Below are positions 51,930 through 63,700 of a DNA stretch of 64,000 bases, one piece after another. The notes beneath the pieces were generated by a model, which saw nothing but the letters and a program-made list of their open reading frames with translations, ran no database searches and was not told the DNA's origin. The translations under genes and the position numbers were made by a program. Positions within the stretch are counted from its first letter, which is position 1; each line of letters starts with the position of its first letter. Source of the stretch: Loxodes magnus (Eukaryota; Ciliophora; Karyorelictea; Loxodida; Loxodidae); the NCBI GenBank assembly GCA_946699065.1, contig CAMPDV010000013.1, positions 1 to 64,000 on the forward strand. Direction: 5' to 3'.

Positions 51930-54084
51930 TAGATGGAAAATTGGATCTGGATATTTTCTCTTTAATTAATTTATAGAATCTTATTCCAAAGAATTTCTTA
52001 AATATCCTATTTTAGATTTTATGAATGAGAGTTGTTGAAAATCTAAAAAGATTATTCACAGAATTTTATGGATAGAAATGTTAAATTGGAAGAAATTTAC
52101 TACTTTAAAATTTGGCTCTATTTCAGATTTTCCATTAAAGTACATATTTATGATGCAACTTTATCAAAAGCTTTGATTTAATTGATTAGTTGCTCATTTA
52201 GTTGATCCTATTATTTCTACATTTTTATGTATTTAGAATCAATAATGTCGCACTAGGAAATTTAATCCAAATATAGTAGGTATGTTCCAGTAGTCGTATC
52301 TAAATTCAAAATAATTGTTTGAATTTTTTATTCACTGGATTAAATTTCAACCTGTGTGTAATCATTCTATAGTTAAGGTATTTTTGCTTATCTGAAAGCA
52401 TCTTTAAATTCTTGGATATACTTATTTTTTTACAAATGTAATTAACTTATTTTGCTTTAATAATCCAATTCTTTAAGTTATAGATTTTATTAAAGTTTAT
52501 TACATAAATAAGTTTCTAAGAATATTTCTTTTCTCATTCAAAGTTAAAAATATCAAGTTAGCTTTATAATATTTATACTTAATCTGTTATTTTTTAATTT
52601 TAAGATTTCAGTTATTAATTATAATTAAAAATATAGTTTAATTCAAGTTCAATATTAGTTTTTTTATTATCAAACTTCTTAAAGTAGTTACCAAATGCGT
52701 TGTTATCCAGAAAATTACTATTAGTAGAATGAAATTTATTATTTTAAATATTCCTATTTTGAATATAATAATGATTCTTCAGTTTATGTTTGATTCATTT
52801 CTAATTTATCTATTGCGTTTACGCTTCTTAATTTATAAAAACTCTATTGTTAGTTTAAGTTCTTTATTCAATACATTTCATTATAAAATCTGTTTAAACA
52901 GTTATCTCTTTAGAATTGACATAAGTTGTTTATACTGATTATTCGTGAATTCTTATTTACTCTTTGGATTAAAATGAAAACTAATTCCTCTCAAATTTTT
53001 ATTGAAAAATGTTCTAAAGTAGTTATTAATTATGTTTTACTATAGAAAGATATTATTTATAAGTAACATTATCTAATGAAAATTGTTCAGTTTAATCTTC
53101 TACTTTAAAATTATTAATAGGTTATTTTTTATCTGTTATAATATTTAATTATTTTTCAATAGCTTTTCCTAATAATATTATAAGGCAAATTTTAGTAACT
53201 AATTTTATTTTTTTGTATTTCTAATTAATTTTATTAATATATGGTTTATAATATGCTTTTGATGATTCTTAGTTATTTATCAAGGTTTATTTTTCTAGTT
53301 CATATTTTGTTTCTGTACTATCTAACTTTATTTAATAAACAGTTCTTATCTTTTAGTATTTATATATCTTATTTAAGTACTTTTATTTATTAAATAAACT
53401 AATTTTCATTAAATTAATTATTAATTGCTTAATTTTATATTTCATTTATTGGTTCAACATTTTATTAAAGTTGTTTATTTTAATTCTAAAGATCAGATAA
53501 ATAGTGATACTTTGAATTAACAGAATTAATATTATTGTCTTACTTTTAACTGTTTTTATTACATTCAATTTAATCGAATTTGATTACTGTTATTCAAAAA
53601 TAAATCTTAAGTTTACGTATTTTTTGACTATTGTAAAAGGATATTTTTATTTAAATTTTAATTCAGATTTGAAAGCATATCTTAAGAGATCGGAGTATCT
53701 TAGATAATATCTTAATTTTGCAAAGATTTTTGTATCTTTTTGTATCTTCGGCGGTAGTATTTTAGGTGGTTAAACTAGTTTCTACCTATAGATTTATTTT
53801 TCTTTTAATAGATGCTACAATTGATGTCCACGATGAAGAGAATTTCGAATTGATTTCAGTGGAACGTGTAAGAATTTATTTTATAGTTTTTTACTACAGA
53901 TATTTAGTAATTTTCTAAATAAATCCATTATTATGTTTACTTATTTGATTTGTATCAACTCCAATTCTTTTATTTGAAGGTTTTTATGCCCCTGCCTGTG
54001 TTTGATCTATCAGTTTGCAGCTTCTTAATAATCAATTAAAGAAGAGTCGCTAGTTAAAACTAGTGAATTTTAAATATTTTCCAT
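51930..54084 (-). CDS. Coiled-coil protein with VQT/TQT motifs (paralog of the 60.8-64 kb gene)
   Basis: Begins at ATG 54,084 (MENIQNSLVLTSDSS). A basic helical N-terminal part is followed by coiled coil (FNENQFIQQIKVLKQDIQIL) and, after frameshifts, TETKYELEKQTLINNQESS and VEDQTEQFSLDNVTYKQYL. A run of short motifs follows: SVQTTYVN, ITVQTDFI, QRTQTNNR and EAQTQQI (about 52,800-52,900). A second coiled coil leads to KIPQLQNDYTQVEIQ and LDTTTGTYLLYLDQISQCD (about 52,260), which matches LDSTTGTDLLFLDQSTQCD of the 63.2-kb gene with many synonymous differences, including CAA/TAA. TQT-type motifs are known binding sites for dynein light chain LC8 in other proteins. At least two frameshifts, so possibly a pseudogene. 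Confidence 0.6.
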
Positions 54085-54129
54085 TTTTTTTACTTTAAAT
54101 TGGTGCTTATAATGATATAATAATTACAC

Positions 54130-54385
54130 CACAATTATACAGTTTCTTTGTATACATGTATTTAACTTTACTATCATTCATTATTTCAAAATCATTTTGT
54201 AGGAGAAATTCTTATAATCTATATGTATTATCAAATTATTTTCAGGATTGTATGCAAAACCTTATAAAAGAGTGTTGAAATTTCCTGTCAGTATACGTGG
54301 ATTCTCATCAAACTTATTTACCAATGTGTCAAGAAGTTCATAAGCTTAATCTTTGATATCTTAATTTAAAAAGCATTGCTAAAAA
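54130..54385 (-). mobile_element. LINE endonuclease fragment
   Basis: Minus strand reads DIKDQAYELLDTLVNKFDEN, NPRILTGNFNTLLQ and AYNPENN, matching the endonuclease of the LINE at 49.6 kb (KDQAYDYINFYL, PHILMGDFNTP, DNPNNDYDN). The catalytic GDFN is changed to GNFN, so it is inactive. It is cut off at its 5' side by WD40 block D. Confidence 0.7.
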
Positions 54386-55449
54386 TTTTTATATCTATCA
54401 AAAATCTAACCCTTTTTTTTAATTTATCCATCCCGAAAATCTTCTGTAGTGTAAGAACTCAGAGTTAAAATATAAAAATAATTGTGCACAATTTCATTCT
54501 TTACTTTCTTTTCTTCCTTTTTAATTGAGATCCTTTTCAATTAAGTAAATTCTTATAAAATTTAAAAATTTAAACACTAGCTTTTTCATTTACTTGAAAA
54601 GAAATTCAAATTTTTTTAATTTTAGTTCCAAGTCAAAAAAAATTCATTTTTATCAAAAACATAAACAATAACTTTTTTTTATCATTTCAAAAAAATTAAA
54701 CTTATCAAATTTTTTTTCTTGAAATAAAAAAGCAACAAAAAATTTGCTAAAATTTTTCAAATCAAATATTTTCTCTTCAACAAAAATAAGTGTTTTCATT
54801 TTTACAAAATACCATTTAAAAAAAAAGATTTACAAATTCTAATTAACTAAAAAATTTTTTAAATTCCTATTTTTTTCAAAAAGCTTGTATATTTGGAATT
54901 TTTTTTGAAATTTTATTCCCTTTTTACTTTTTTCATCCCGAAATAAAAAAATTTATTACTATTCAGAATTTTTATCCCGAAAAAATTAAATTTATTCCTT
55001 CCCAAAAATCTATGGTATTATAAATAACTGAGCAAATAACAAATTTGAAATTTTTCGAACAATTTTTTTTAATCAATAGAAGCTATAAAAATTCATTTTC
55101 CTAAAAAAAACAACTATTTTCAAAATTTTTTATTCCTATTTAGGTGTTTTTTATTCCTTTTTAGTTTTTTTATTCCTATTTAGAATTTTTTATCCCGAAA
55201 TAATTAAATTTATTCCGTCCCAAAAATCTTTGATAGTGTTAAACGCTGAGCAAAAAACAAATTTTTCATTTTCATGAAATCCATACTCTAAATTTGAAAA
55301 ATAAAAACTTACCATCAGAAAAATTAATTTTCCAATCGGAAATGAAAAATATTAAACTTAAATATTAAAATTTTATAATAATAATAAATAATAATTAATT
55401 ATAATTAATAAATAATAATAAGCAATAATAAATATCAATTATAAAAAAA

Positions 55450-55765
55450 AAAAATTGAAAAGATGGTGGGGGCTGAGAATGACCTTCGTTACAACATTTT
55501 CTGGTTTTATGGCTAGGAACAAGTTCCTTTCCTTTCGCTGAGAAAGTCCCTGGTAAGAGTCATTTTCTGAAGTGAACACTATCTTTGAGATTATCCGCTC
55601 TTGGTAGGGGCTTGAAGCCTGGCTGCTCATAGCGATGGAGCTCCCTAGCAGCTGTGTCTGGAGCACAACAAGATATCCCCGTTATTCCATAAAAAGAGAA
55701 AGTCGGGTCGTGCAATCGGAAAGGAGTTTCCGGTCCAAAAACTTTTTAGTTGAAATTAATTAATT
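55450..55765 (-). mobile_element. SINE-like structured-RNA element, copy 4
   Basis: Inserted in block D and absent from the matching place in A-C. Conserved blocks include the AGTTCC/GGAACT hairpin, GAGAAAGTCCCTGG and GATATCCCCGTTAT. The terminal hairpin is CGGAAA-GGAG-TTTCCG, with compensatory changes relative to copies 1 and 3. A 75-codon ATG-to-stop frame crosses it, but that frame is not kept in copy 1: a one-base indel pair shifts the conserved GGATAATC block between frames, so the conservation is in RNA, not protein. Surrounding low complexity hides any target duplication. Confidence 0.75.
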
Positions 55766-56274
55766 AAAAAATAAATAATAAAAAACAAAATTTAAAAAAT
55801 TATAATTTAATTTAAAATAAAATAAAATAAAATACTTAATTAAATTTTTAATTAATAATCAAGATTATTAACTAACTTTAACCTTATAAATAATATTTTA
55901 ATTATTTCACAAAAAAAAATTAAAATTTTTACTTAACTTGAAATTTTTACGAAATCTAAAAATAAATCTATAAAATTTTATTGAACAAAATGAAACTTAA
56001 ACTTATTATACGTCTTCATTTAACAAAAGATATATTTTAAATATTTTTAAACATAGACATTTTAAATCAACATACCTCACTAATTTCTATAGCCTATATT
56101 ACTCAACCTTTTTTTAAACCAATAATATTTAAGAATATAACGAATTTTAAATAAATATAAAACAAACACTTCATATAACAAAAAACATAGTTATCATTAA
56201 ATATTCATTTAAATGCATAACCAATATCTTATATATTTAATCGTAAAATTAAATTAAGTCAAATAGCAAGTTAC

Positions 56275-57343
56275 TCAACTCGAAACTCTCCACTTTCTTA
56301 TCGTCTTGTCCCATGCTCCCGATACCAACCATCTATTATCAACACTCAATGCTATAGAATATATTTCATCTGTATGCCCTTTTAAAGTCTATATACACTC
56401 ACCCTTATCAAAGTTCCAAATCTTGATTGTTTTATCCCATGAGCCAGAAAAGATAACACTTGAATCAACACTTAACTGAATATTTGATATACCTCTTGTA
56501 TGACCTTAAAGAGTACGAATACACTAACCAGAAGAGAAATCCCATATCTTATTTGTCTTGTCGCTAGAACCCGATATTATATACCTATTATCCTTAGACA
56601 TTATTACCGATAAAACTTAGTCTGAATGCCCAGTAAGAGTTCGCACAAGTTGACCAGTCTAAAAATCCCAAATTTTTATAGTTTTATCAGCAGATCCCGA
56701 TATAATATATCTAGAGTCATAGGAGATTACTACCGAGTAAATGAAAGAAGTATGTCCCGTTAACGTTCTTATGAGAGTTCCATTGTGGAAATTTCAGATC
56801 TTTATAGTAGCGTCTTCAGATCCTGATATAATATACTTAGAGTCATAGGAGATTACTAACGAGTTAACTTATGAAGTATGTCCCGTTATAGTTCTTATGA
56901 GAGAACCAGTCTATAAGTTTCAGATCTTGATGGTTGAATCACCAGATGCCGATATAATATACTTAGAGTCGTAGGAGATTACTATCGAGTAAATTGAACC
57001 AGTATGTCCCGTTATAGTTCTTAGGAGAGCACCTGTCTAGAAATTCCAGATCTTTATCGAATTTTCAGGATATGCTGAACCTGATACAATTCAATTCAGG
57101 TCACTTGATATGGCGAGAGAGAAAACAGCTGAAGTGTCAGTAAGGACTTAGTCTAAAAAATATTAAAGAAATACCTTTACTTTGGTCATAACTGATCTTG
57201 TTTATTAACTTTTAGTAGCATAAGTTAGGCAGAATTTCATACTTAAAATGAAGTAGAGATACTTTCCCTAGAATGTGGTTTTTCGCTCTTAAGAGTTTTC
57301 TTAAAAAAATACTTTTAGTAAATTGCTTTTCTTTTTTCTCCAT
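56275..57343 (-). CDS. Seven-blade WD40 repeat protein, copy D
   Basis: Minus-strand paralog. Start ATG at 57,343 (MEKKEKQFTKS), intron 57,153-57,180, probable stop TGA at 56,277-56,275 after KWRVSS; about 346 residues. Blade 1 lacks GH by a 3-base in-frame deletion (VLTDTSAVFS). Blades keep the scaffold with many synonymous changes: blade 6 differs from copy A at ATA/ATC, GGT/GGC, GAC/GAT and AAA/AAG. The amino-acid changes sit in the variable slots: GSIY with GDS, SQVN with EDA, SFIY with ADK, DQVL with SDK, RGIS with WDK, DEIY with WDK. In the blades TAA/TAG (Gln) also appear at variable positions (SQV, DQV). Confidence 0.9.
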
Positions 57344-58616
57344 TTTAATTTTTATAACTTACATAAATAAATATTTAATTAAAATAACTCACTTAATTTT
57401 ACTTACTTAATTTTAATACAATTAAACAATTAAATTATTTATTAAGCATACTTATAAATATCTTATTTCTTAAATTCTGATTTAAAAATTCTATTTTAGT
57501 CTTAAGACGAGACAAGATATAAAACTAATAGTGTACAAATTTTTACAATTTTAATTATTTTATTTCTTTTTACTTTTAAATAAAAGGATAAATTATTATA
57601 TCAAAGGTTTTATAACGAAGAATTATATCCTTATTATAATAACTTTAATATGCATCCATTAATTATAACTTATTTGTACTTTAAATCAAAGACTCTTAAT
57701 AAGAAAACCTTATTTCTTTATAAACCCTTTTTAAATGATAAATAAAATATTACAATTCTTTTAAATCTACTGTTATTAATTATTATTTTGCACTTACATT
57801 TAATCAAAAAAAACATTTATTTAAGCTTTTTACTAATTAAAAAAAATGAAATAAAATAAGTTTCTTATTAATTAGTTTGTATAAATATTAAAAAAAATCA
57901 AATTATTTAAAACAAAGTATTTTTAATATTTATAAGATAGAATCTTTTAATCGTCCACTTTCTTACTACTATTTCATTAAAACTTTTTACTTATAAAGGT
58001 CTCTCTTAAAATAATAAAATAATATAATTTATTACTTTTAATGTTGATTCTAAGCAAAATAGGTTATATAAATGTAATAAATAGATTTAGATAACTTTCT
58101 CTTTTTATAGCAAACTAATATAATATTTATTATTTATGTTATTTTTGTAATTATCATTTCAAATTAATAATACCTAAATTATTCTAGCTTATTTAAAGAT
58201 AAAAACTTAATTCTATTATTCTATATTATATTGATACCACTATTAATGCTCTCTTTCTTAAAATAACTTGTTTGTTACTAAGAAAATTATAAGCTTTTAA
58301 GAAAGAAAATATATTTTTAATATTTTCTATTATTATTTTCTGAATTAATAGAAAGAGTAAACTTAACATAATATGTTTCTTTGTAATAAGTATTAGATAA
58401 TATAAGTATTAGATTAGCTAATATAAGCTATTTAAAACTAATCTAATAGATTATTATTTACTCTTAATATATTTTATTAGTTTACTATTATTCTATATCT
58501 TTCGGTTCCTAATCAGCAATACTTCATGTTTTGCTTTATAGCACATCATAATTTGTAAATTCTGCAATACTGAAGTGCAAGACGAAACTTCCATCATAAG
58601 TACATGAGAATAATAT

Positions 58617-59070
58617 ATGGAAGAAAGAGAAAGATGTAAATTTTAATTGTACAACATTTACCTCAATAACAGGTTAGAATTAATAGATCTACCTAACTTT
58701 GAACTAATACACATATATGAGGCAGTTACAAATTTGATTACTGAATACGTAATCAATAAGAAAAACTGAAGTAATAAATAGACTTTATAGTAAAAGATTA
58801 CATTAAAGAAATATTAAAAAAAAGGAAGAAAAGATACATTGAAAGAATTTTATCATAATAAAAAGTAATTGGCAAATATTTTTTTGGGATCTTATGAACA
58901 TACGTTATTATATAATGAATTAACTAAACAAAAAAAATAGAAAATAAGCAAGGGAGAGCAAGAGGAATTTTAGAGAAAAGTTGAATTTAATCTAAGATAA
59001 GTGTAAAAAAGATTAACGGATAGTGAAATGAATTAAGAACTCAAATTTAGCTCTAAAAAATTTTCAAATT
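58617..59070 (+). CDS. Unrecognised Lys/Glu-rich protein next to block D
   Basis: From ATG 58,617 the frame reads MEERERCKFQLYNIYLNN, LPNFELIHIYEAVTNLITEY, then a Lys/Gln-rich helical part (LKKYQKKGRKDTLKEFYHNK, GEQEEFQRKVEFNLRQVQKR). The frame is also open upstream (CKFCNTEVQDETS), so the real start may lie nearer 58,545. Beyond about 59,070 it turns hydrophobic and its end is not clear. The last two thirds lie in the duplicated block; the copy at 1-290 has frameshifts, so this is the better-preserved copy. No family recognised. Confidence 0.45.
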
Positions 59071-60790
59071 AATTAATTCTATTATGCTTAATTAAAAGCC
59101 AAGCATAAGCTAAAATTATTATCTTATTTTAACCACTTATCTTTATTTAAGTTGTATTAGATTGCATTATCTCATTTATATTACTCAGATACTCACATCA
59201 ATTACCATAGTAAAATCAATAAACTAAAATTAAGTCTCTAACAACTAAAAACTGGCTACCTTATATAATAGTTATGGATTAAACTTTTCAAAATTACTTA
59301 TTTATACTAAATTTACTATCTCTCTTAATATTAAGCCTTTAGCTTTAACTCTTATTAAATCTCTTAACTAAGACTAACAATTTATTCTATTAATAAGCTA
59401 TTTTACTATATAATTAAGGATCTCATTTTTAATCATGCTAGGTGTTGCTGTTGAAAAATAAAATTAAAGGTAGTTAAACATTATTCAAGAAAAGGATAAC
59501 AGGGATAATATGATTAAAAGCTAATGAAAATCTATAATCTAATAAAATAATAACTTCATTAAATCAACCAAAATAAATTACACCTAGAAAATTTATAACT
59601 AAGTAAATTATATTTAAGTTAAAGCTGGAATTTTAGATTGCAATTTTGATGAAAATTACCTTCAAAAGCTGAAAAATTGTATGAAATAGCTATTGCATAA
59701 AACAATTTTAGGAAAAATAAATAGAATAAAATAAAAGATAAAATGAGAGAAACAACAATAATAAAAAGAAAAATTTAAGAAAAAAACTAAGATGCTATAA
59801 AATTAAAAGAAGGCCTAAATCTATAGATAAAGTTATTTTGTATAATTTTTCTGCTAGATATCAACGCAAAAATAAAAAGAAATATAATACATACTGAATA
59901 TAAACATAACTATGAAAAGAAAACTAGAAAAAAAGTTGAATAACCATAATTTCAAGCAATACTTGTTTCTAATGAATAGAACTTACATTCGATATATCAC
60001 TGTAGAAATTCGAGCAAAACTTAAAAGAACAAGAATTAGATCTCTAATTGCAATTTATAAAGATGTTATGATAATTTTGAGTGTGTGCTTTGGCTTATTT
60101 AAGCCTTTAGAGTTTTTTCAAGCCTAAATTTTAATTTATTTTTTTGCCTTTATTTATTCTAACAAAATTAATTGCATATTTTTTTATTTCTTAGTGTTTC
60201 TCAATTAAATTTATACATTTTCATAGCTCTTCTATTTCTTAAATTTATAATTTTTGCATTAAAAAATTCCAACAGCTGAGAAATATAATATCTAAGAATT
60301 ATAAATCTTAGGATATTAATTTGAAGATCAATGAAGATTAATTTATATAAGTAGGCTATTATCTTTTAGTACCTATAGGAATTAGCTTATTTTCTTAAAT
60401 TTCCTTAATAATTAATATTCCTCTGATTTATTATAAATTTTACTTTCTTTATTAAAACTTTCTTCAATTGATGAGCTAATTAGTCTTATTATCTTACTAA
60501 TTAAGATTCTAATTAGCTTTATGCTTCTAATTTTTTCTAAATTAACAAATACTTACTCTTTTATTATTTTAAGTCTTGTGCAATATAGATTGTCTTTCAT
60601 ATTATTACATTTTTTATACAGTTCTGTTTTTTATAAATTTAACTTCTCATCTAATCTCCAATGAGATATTTCTATAGGAATGTTTAGTTGTATAGGTAAA
60701 TATTCAGACTAATTTTTTTATAATTGGAGTCTTCGACTATCTATGTTCTGTTTACTTAAAAAGCTTAAATTACTTTATTAATTTTTAAAT
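58786..60790 (+). repeat. Duplicated block, copy 2 (partner 1-2,035)
   Basis: Direct repeat of the left end of the window. It is flanked on the left by sequence with a continuous coding frame and on the right by the start of the long coiled-coil frame at 60,794. The junctions show no obvious terminal repeats. Confidence 0.85.
59474..60127 (+). CDS. Unrecognised Lys/Gln-rich protein, copy 2
   Basis: Second copy of the frame at 734-1,507. It reads LNIIQEKDNRDNMIKSQ, KAGILDCNFDENYLQKLKN, KIKWEKQQQQKEKFKKK (Trp is TGA), MKRKLEKKLNN (ATG 59,912) and KLKRTRIRSLIAIYKDV, then a hydrophobic part. Glu, Lys and Gln dominate. Downstream the frame differs from copy 1 by a one-base loss near 60,190. No domain recognised; neutral-looking substitutions make it uncertain. 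Confidence 0.35.
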
Positions 60791-60793
60791 TAA

Positions 60794-63700
60794 ATTTATT
60801 AAAAGAAGAAAAAAGCTAATCCTTAATTTATTGAAGCAAGTAAATCATTATCAACTTAATAAATCTTACTAAGCGATTGTATTAGCTGTAGAGATTAAAT
60901 GTCATTATAAATGATTTATAGAATCAGTAAAACCTTCTATTTTTGTGATAAAGTTCATAAGTAAGTAGTGAACAGTTAACTTGCAAGATTGAGGAAGAGA
61001 TTTAATTCTTAATAGAATAATATAAACATTAGAAGTAGCAAATGAAGACTAAGATAAGAACACTTTATATCACTAATATGTATAATTATAACCTAATTTA
61101 AATACAACTTAAAGGTGTAAATTTCAAGTTCTAAACAAAATTCTTAAATGGTATCATGCTGAGATTTCAATTCTTAAAAATACTAGGATTTAACTTAAAG
61201 AGATAATTTTTAAGAAGAAAAGAATATTCCAAATAAGATGTTTAAAAACATTGAAGTTAATTAAAGAGATTAGCTGAAAGTTGTAATTTAAATTAAAGGA
61301 TTTTATAGAAGTCAATTCTCCATTGGCAGGATTGCTGGAAAACTAGAAAATAACAGAGATTCACTCGTTAATAAACGCATTGATAGATAATCTTAGATCT
61401 ATTGTTAGCAATACATTAAGTAAAGTAAATTTGAATGGAGTTTGATTAAATAACTTTTTATGCAAAAGATGATTATATATGCTTCCAAAATGTCAGATAA
61501 GATAAATGAAATCATTAAGTTAGTTGGATTATGTATAACGTACCTTTAGACACTCATATCTTTCTTGTAATTTTAAATGTTTAGCCTTATAAATGAGTCG
61601 ATATATAAAATAATATTCTAGTCTACCACTCTAGTAATTAAAAAATAGGCTTCTCATTTTAGTCAATAAAGCTAGATTTCTAGCTTTTATTATTATTGCA
61701 TTTTAATGTATTTAATTAAAGATAGGCCTTCAAGAAACTAAAGCTATTAGATTTACTTTTCGAGCTACTTAAATCTATTTTTTAAATAAAATTTGGCTTT
61801 CTTACTTTTATAGAATAAAAAATAAATACACTGAAGATTGTAGCAACCTGGCTTAATTCACTTATGATTTCAGCTGTAAGAAAAAGAAATAAAAATAGAA
61901 ATGAAATTTTTGATTTTATCTTTAAACTATGCTTATAGCAGATGTTGAGGCTTTTCTAAAAATTGGATGAGAGAATAAATAGCTTCAAAGGTAAATTTAT
62001 TAACAGATTTGAGAGTCTTTTGTGGAATTGTAAGCAAATCTGAATTTTATATCAAAATGAGAAGAAAAACCAAAGGTTTCTTGGTATAATGAAGAGACAG
62101 GATAACATGTTAGCAAGATTAAACTCAAAAAGAAGAAGCAATCAATGAAAAAATTTGTGCTCTTTAAAAGAAAATTTGCTATATATTAAATAAAACTGAA
62201 AGAGTAAACCAAAGAAAACCATTAATTTGCAGTAAAAAAGCTTTTAATGCAAAATATTATAATCCACATTAATTCAGAAAATATTTTCAATAAATAAAGT
62301 AAAGCCAAAGAAATTAGCAACAGCTAATAGAATAAATAGCGATATTATAAATATAGATAGGAAGTTATTGAAGAAATTAACATCCTTTTGAGTAAAAGCA
62401 GAGAAAATAGACGGGTTTTCTTTACATAACTTCTAGAAAGGTAATTGAAACTAAATTTGACTATTTGAAGAGTATAAAAAATTACTGAATAACACAGAGC
62501 TTAAACAATTATACATATGCAGGATATGAAGGAATAGGCAGAGATAGGTAGAATTTACTATCTAATGTGTAGATTTCTAAAGCAACATTTTCATTAGTAA
62601 ATGAGAGCCTAAAATTTGTAAATAATGCTACAAATAAATAATAATCAATATAAATGAATACTGATCTTTCCTTAACTTAAATATAAGAATTGGAAACTTA
62701 GAGTTAACTTCTCACTTAGACTTAATAGCAAAGTATAGTAAAACAAGCTATGCTTAGTGAGGAGCTAATGAACATGACACAATCATTTAAACTACAAGAT
62801 GAGGCAATACTTGCTTCCAAGTAAGAAGCCCAAAATATTATAAACAACTTGGTTACTCAAATTTAATTCATTCAAGCTGAATTGAGTAAATGTAATTTGA
62901 GACATAATGAAGTATAATAACATCTTAGGGAGGTAGAAACTCTTAACTAAAATCTCAAAGGTGAAAATTTTCATTTATTAAGCAAAATAGATCAGATCGA
63001 CTAAAAGGTACATTCACTCACAGTCAATTGCCAGTAACAACAGGCTTAATGTTAATTATTACAAAATGAGAATTATTAAATATCATAGGAACTGAGCTTT
63101 CAAAAAAATAAATATGCCAAATCAGTCAAAAGCATTTTTACATAAACAATCACTCCTCAGGCATAGAATGAACAAACATAAATTGAAATTCAATTCAGCA
63201 ACTAAATTTCTCAAGCAACTATATCGACTTTAGATTCAACTACTGGTACAGACTTATTATTCTTAGATCAATCTACCTAGTGCGACTTCGTTGAATTGAA
63301 GTATACAAAGTTGTAGAATTTATATGATAAATTAAACAAATAATTTATCAATTAAGATATATAGAGTGTCTACTAAAGACTTGTCTCGTGTTAATAAAAA
63401 TAGTTTTGAGAAAAGGAAACACAAACCTGTTTAAAAATTAATAGCAAAGATGCTTGAACATGAACAGAAAAAGGGAAATTAATAAGCAATTATAGTTAGA
63501 CAAGAATCATGGAGTTAAAGAATTAGGTTATTTAAACTTAAAATTCTATCAAGGCTAAGGATGAAGGAACAATAACAGTAGTTACCAATCATTAGCTAGT
63601 TGCTTCTTAACAAGAACTATAAATCACAAAATAGAATAATGGAAAACTGTAAGAGTAATATAATGAATTAAACGGATTATATGTTTAACTCATGCAGGAT

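Larger units (their letters stand above)
54420..58550 (-). repeat. WD40 block D, inverted copy
   Basis: Inverted relative to blocks A-C. Covers the equivalent of 2,975-6,945 plus the extra left end shared with block C. Differences: a SINE-like insertion at 55,450-55,765 and an internal duplication of the segment around the 45-bp motif, which occurs three times (about 54,420-54,465, 55,000-55,040 and 55,205-55,250). Blocks C and D together form a widely spaced inverted repeat. Confidence 0.85.

Noticed and set aside
55439-55666. 75-residue minus-strand ORF over SINE-like copy 4
   Set aside because: Blocks conserved between copies shift frame relative to each other through small indels, while hairpin pairing is kept; the conserved unit is RNA.
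62792-62974. Minus-strand ORF of 60 residues
   Set aside because: Antisense shadow of the long plus-strand coiled-coil frame.
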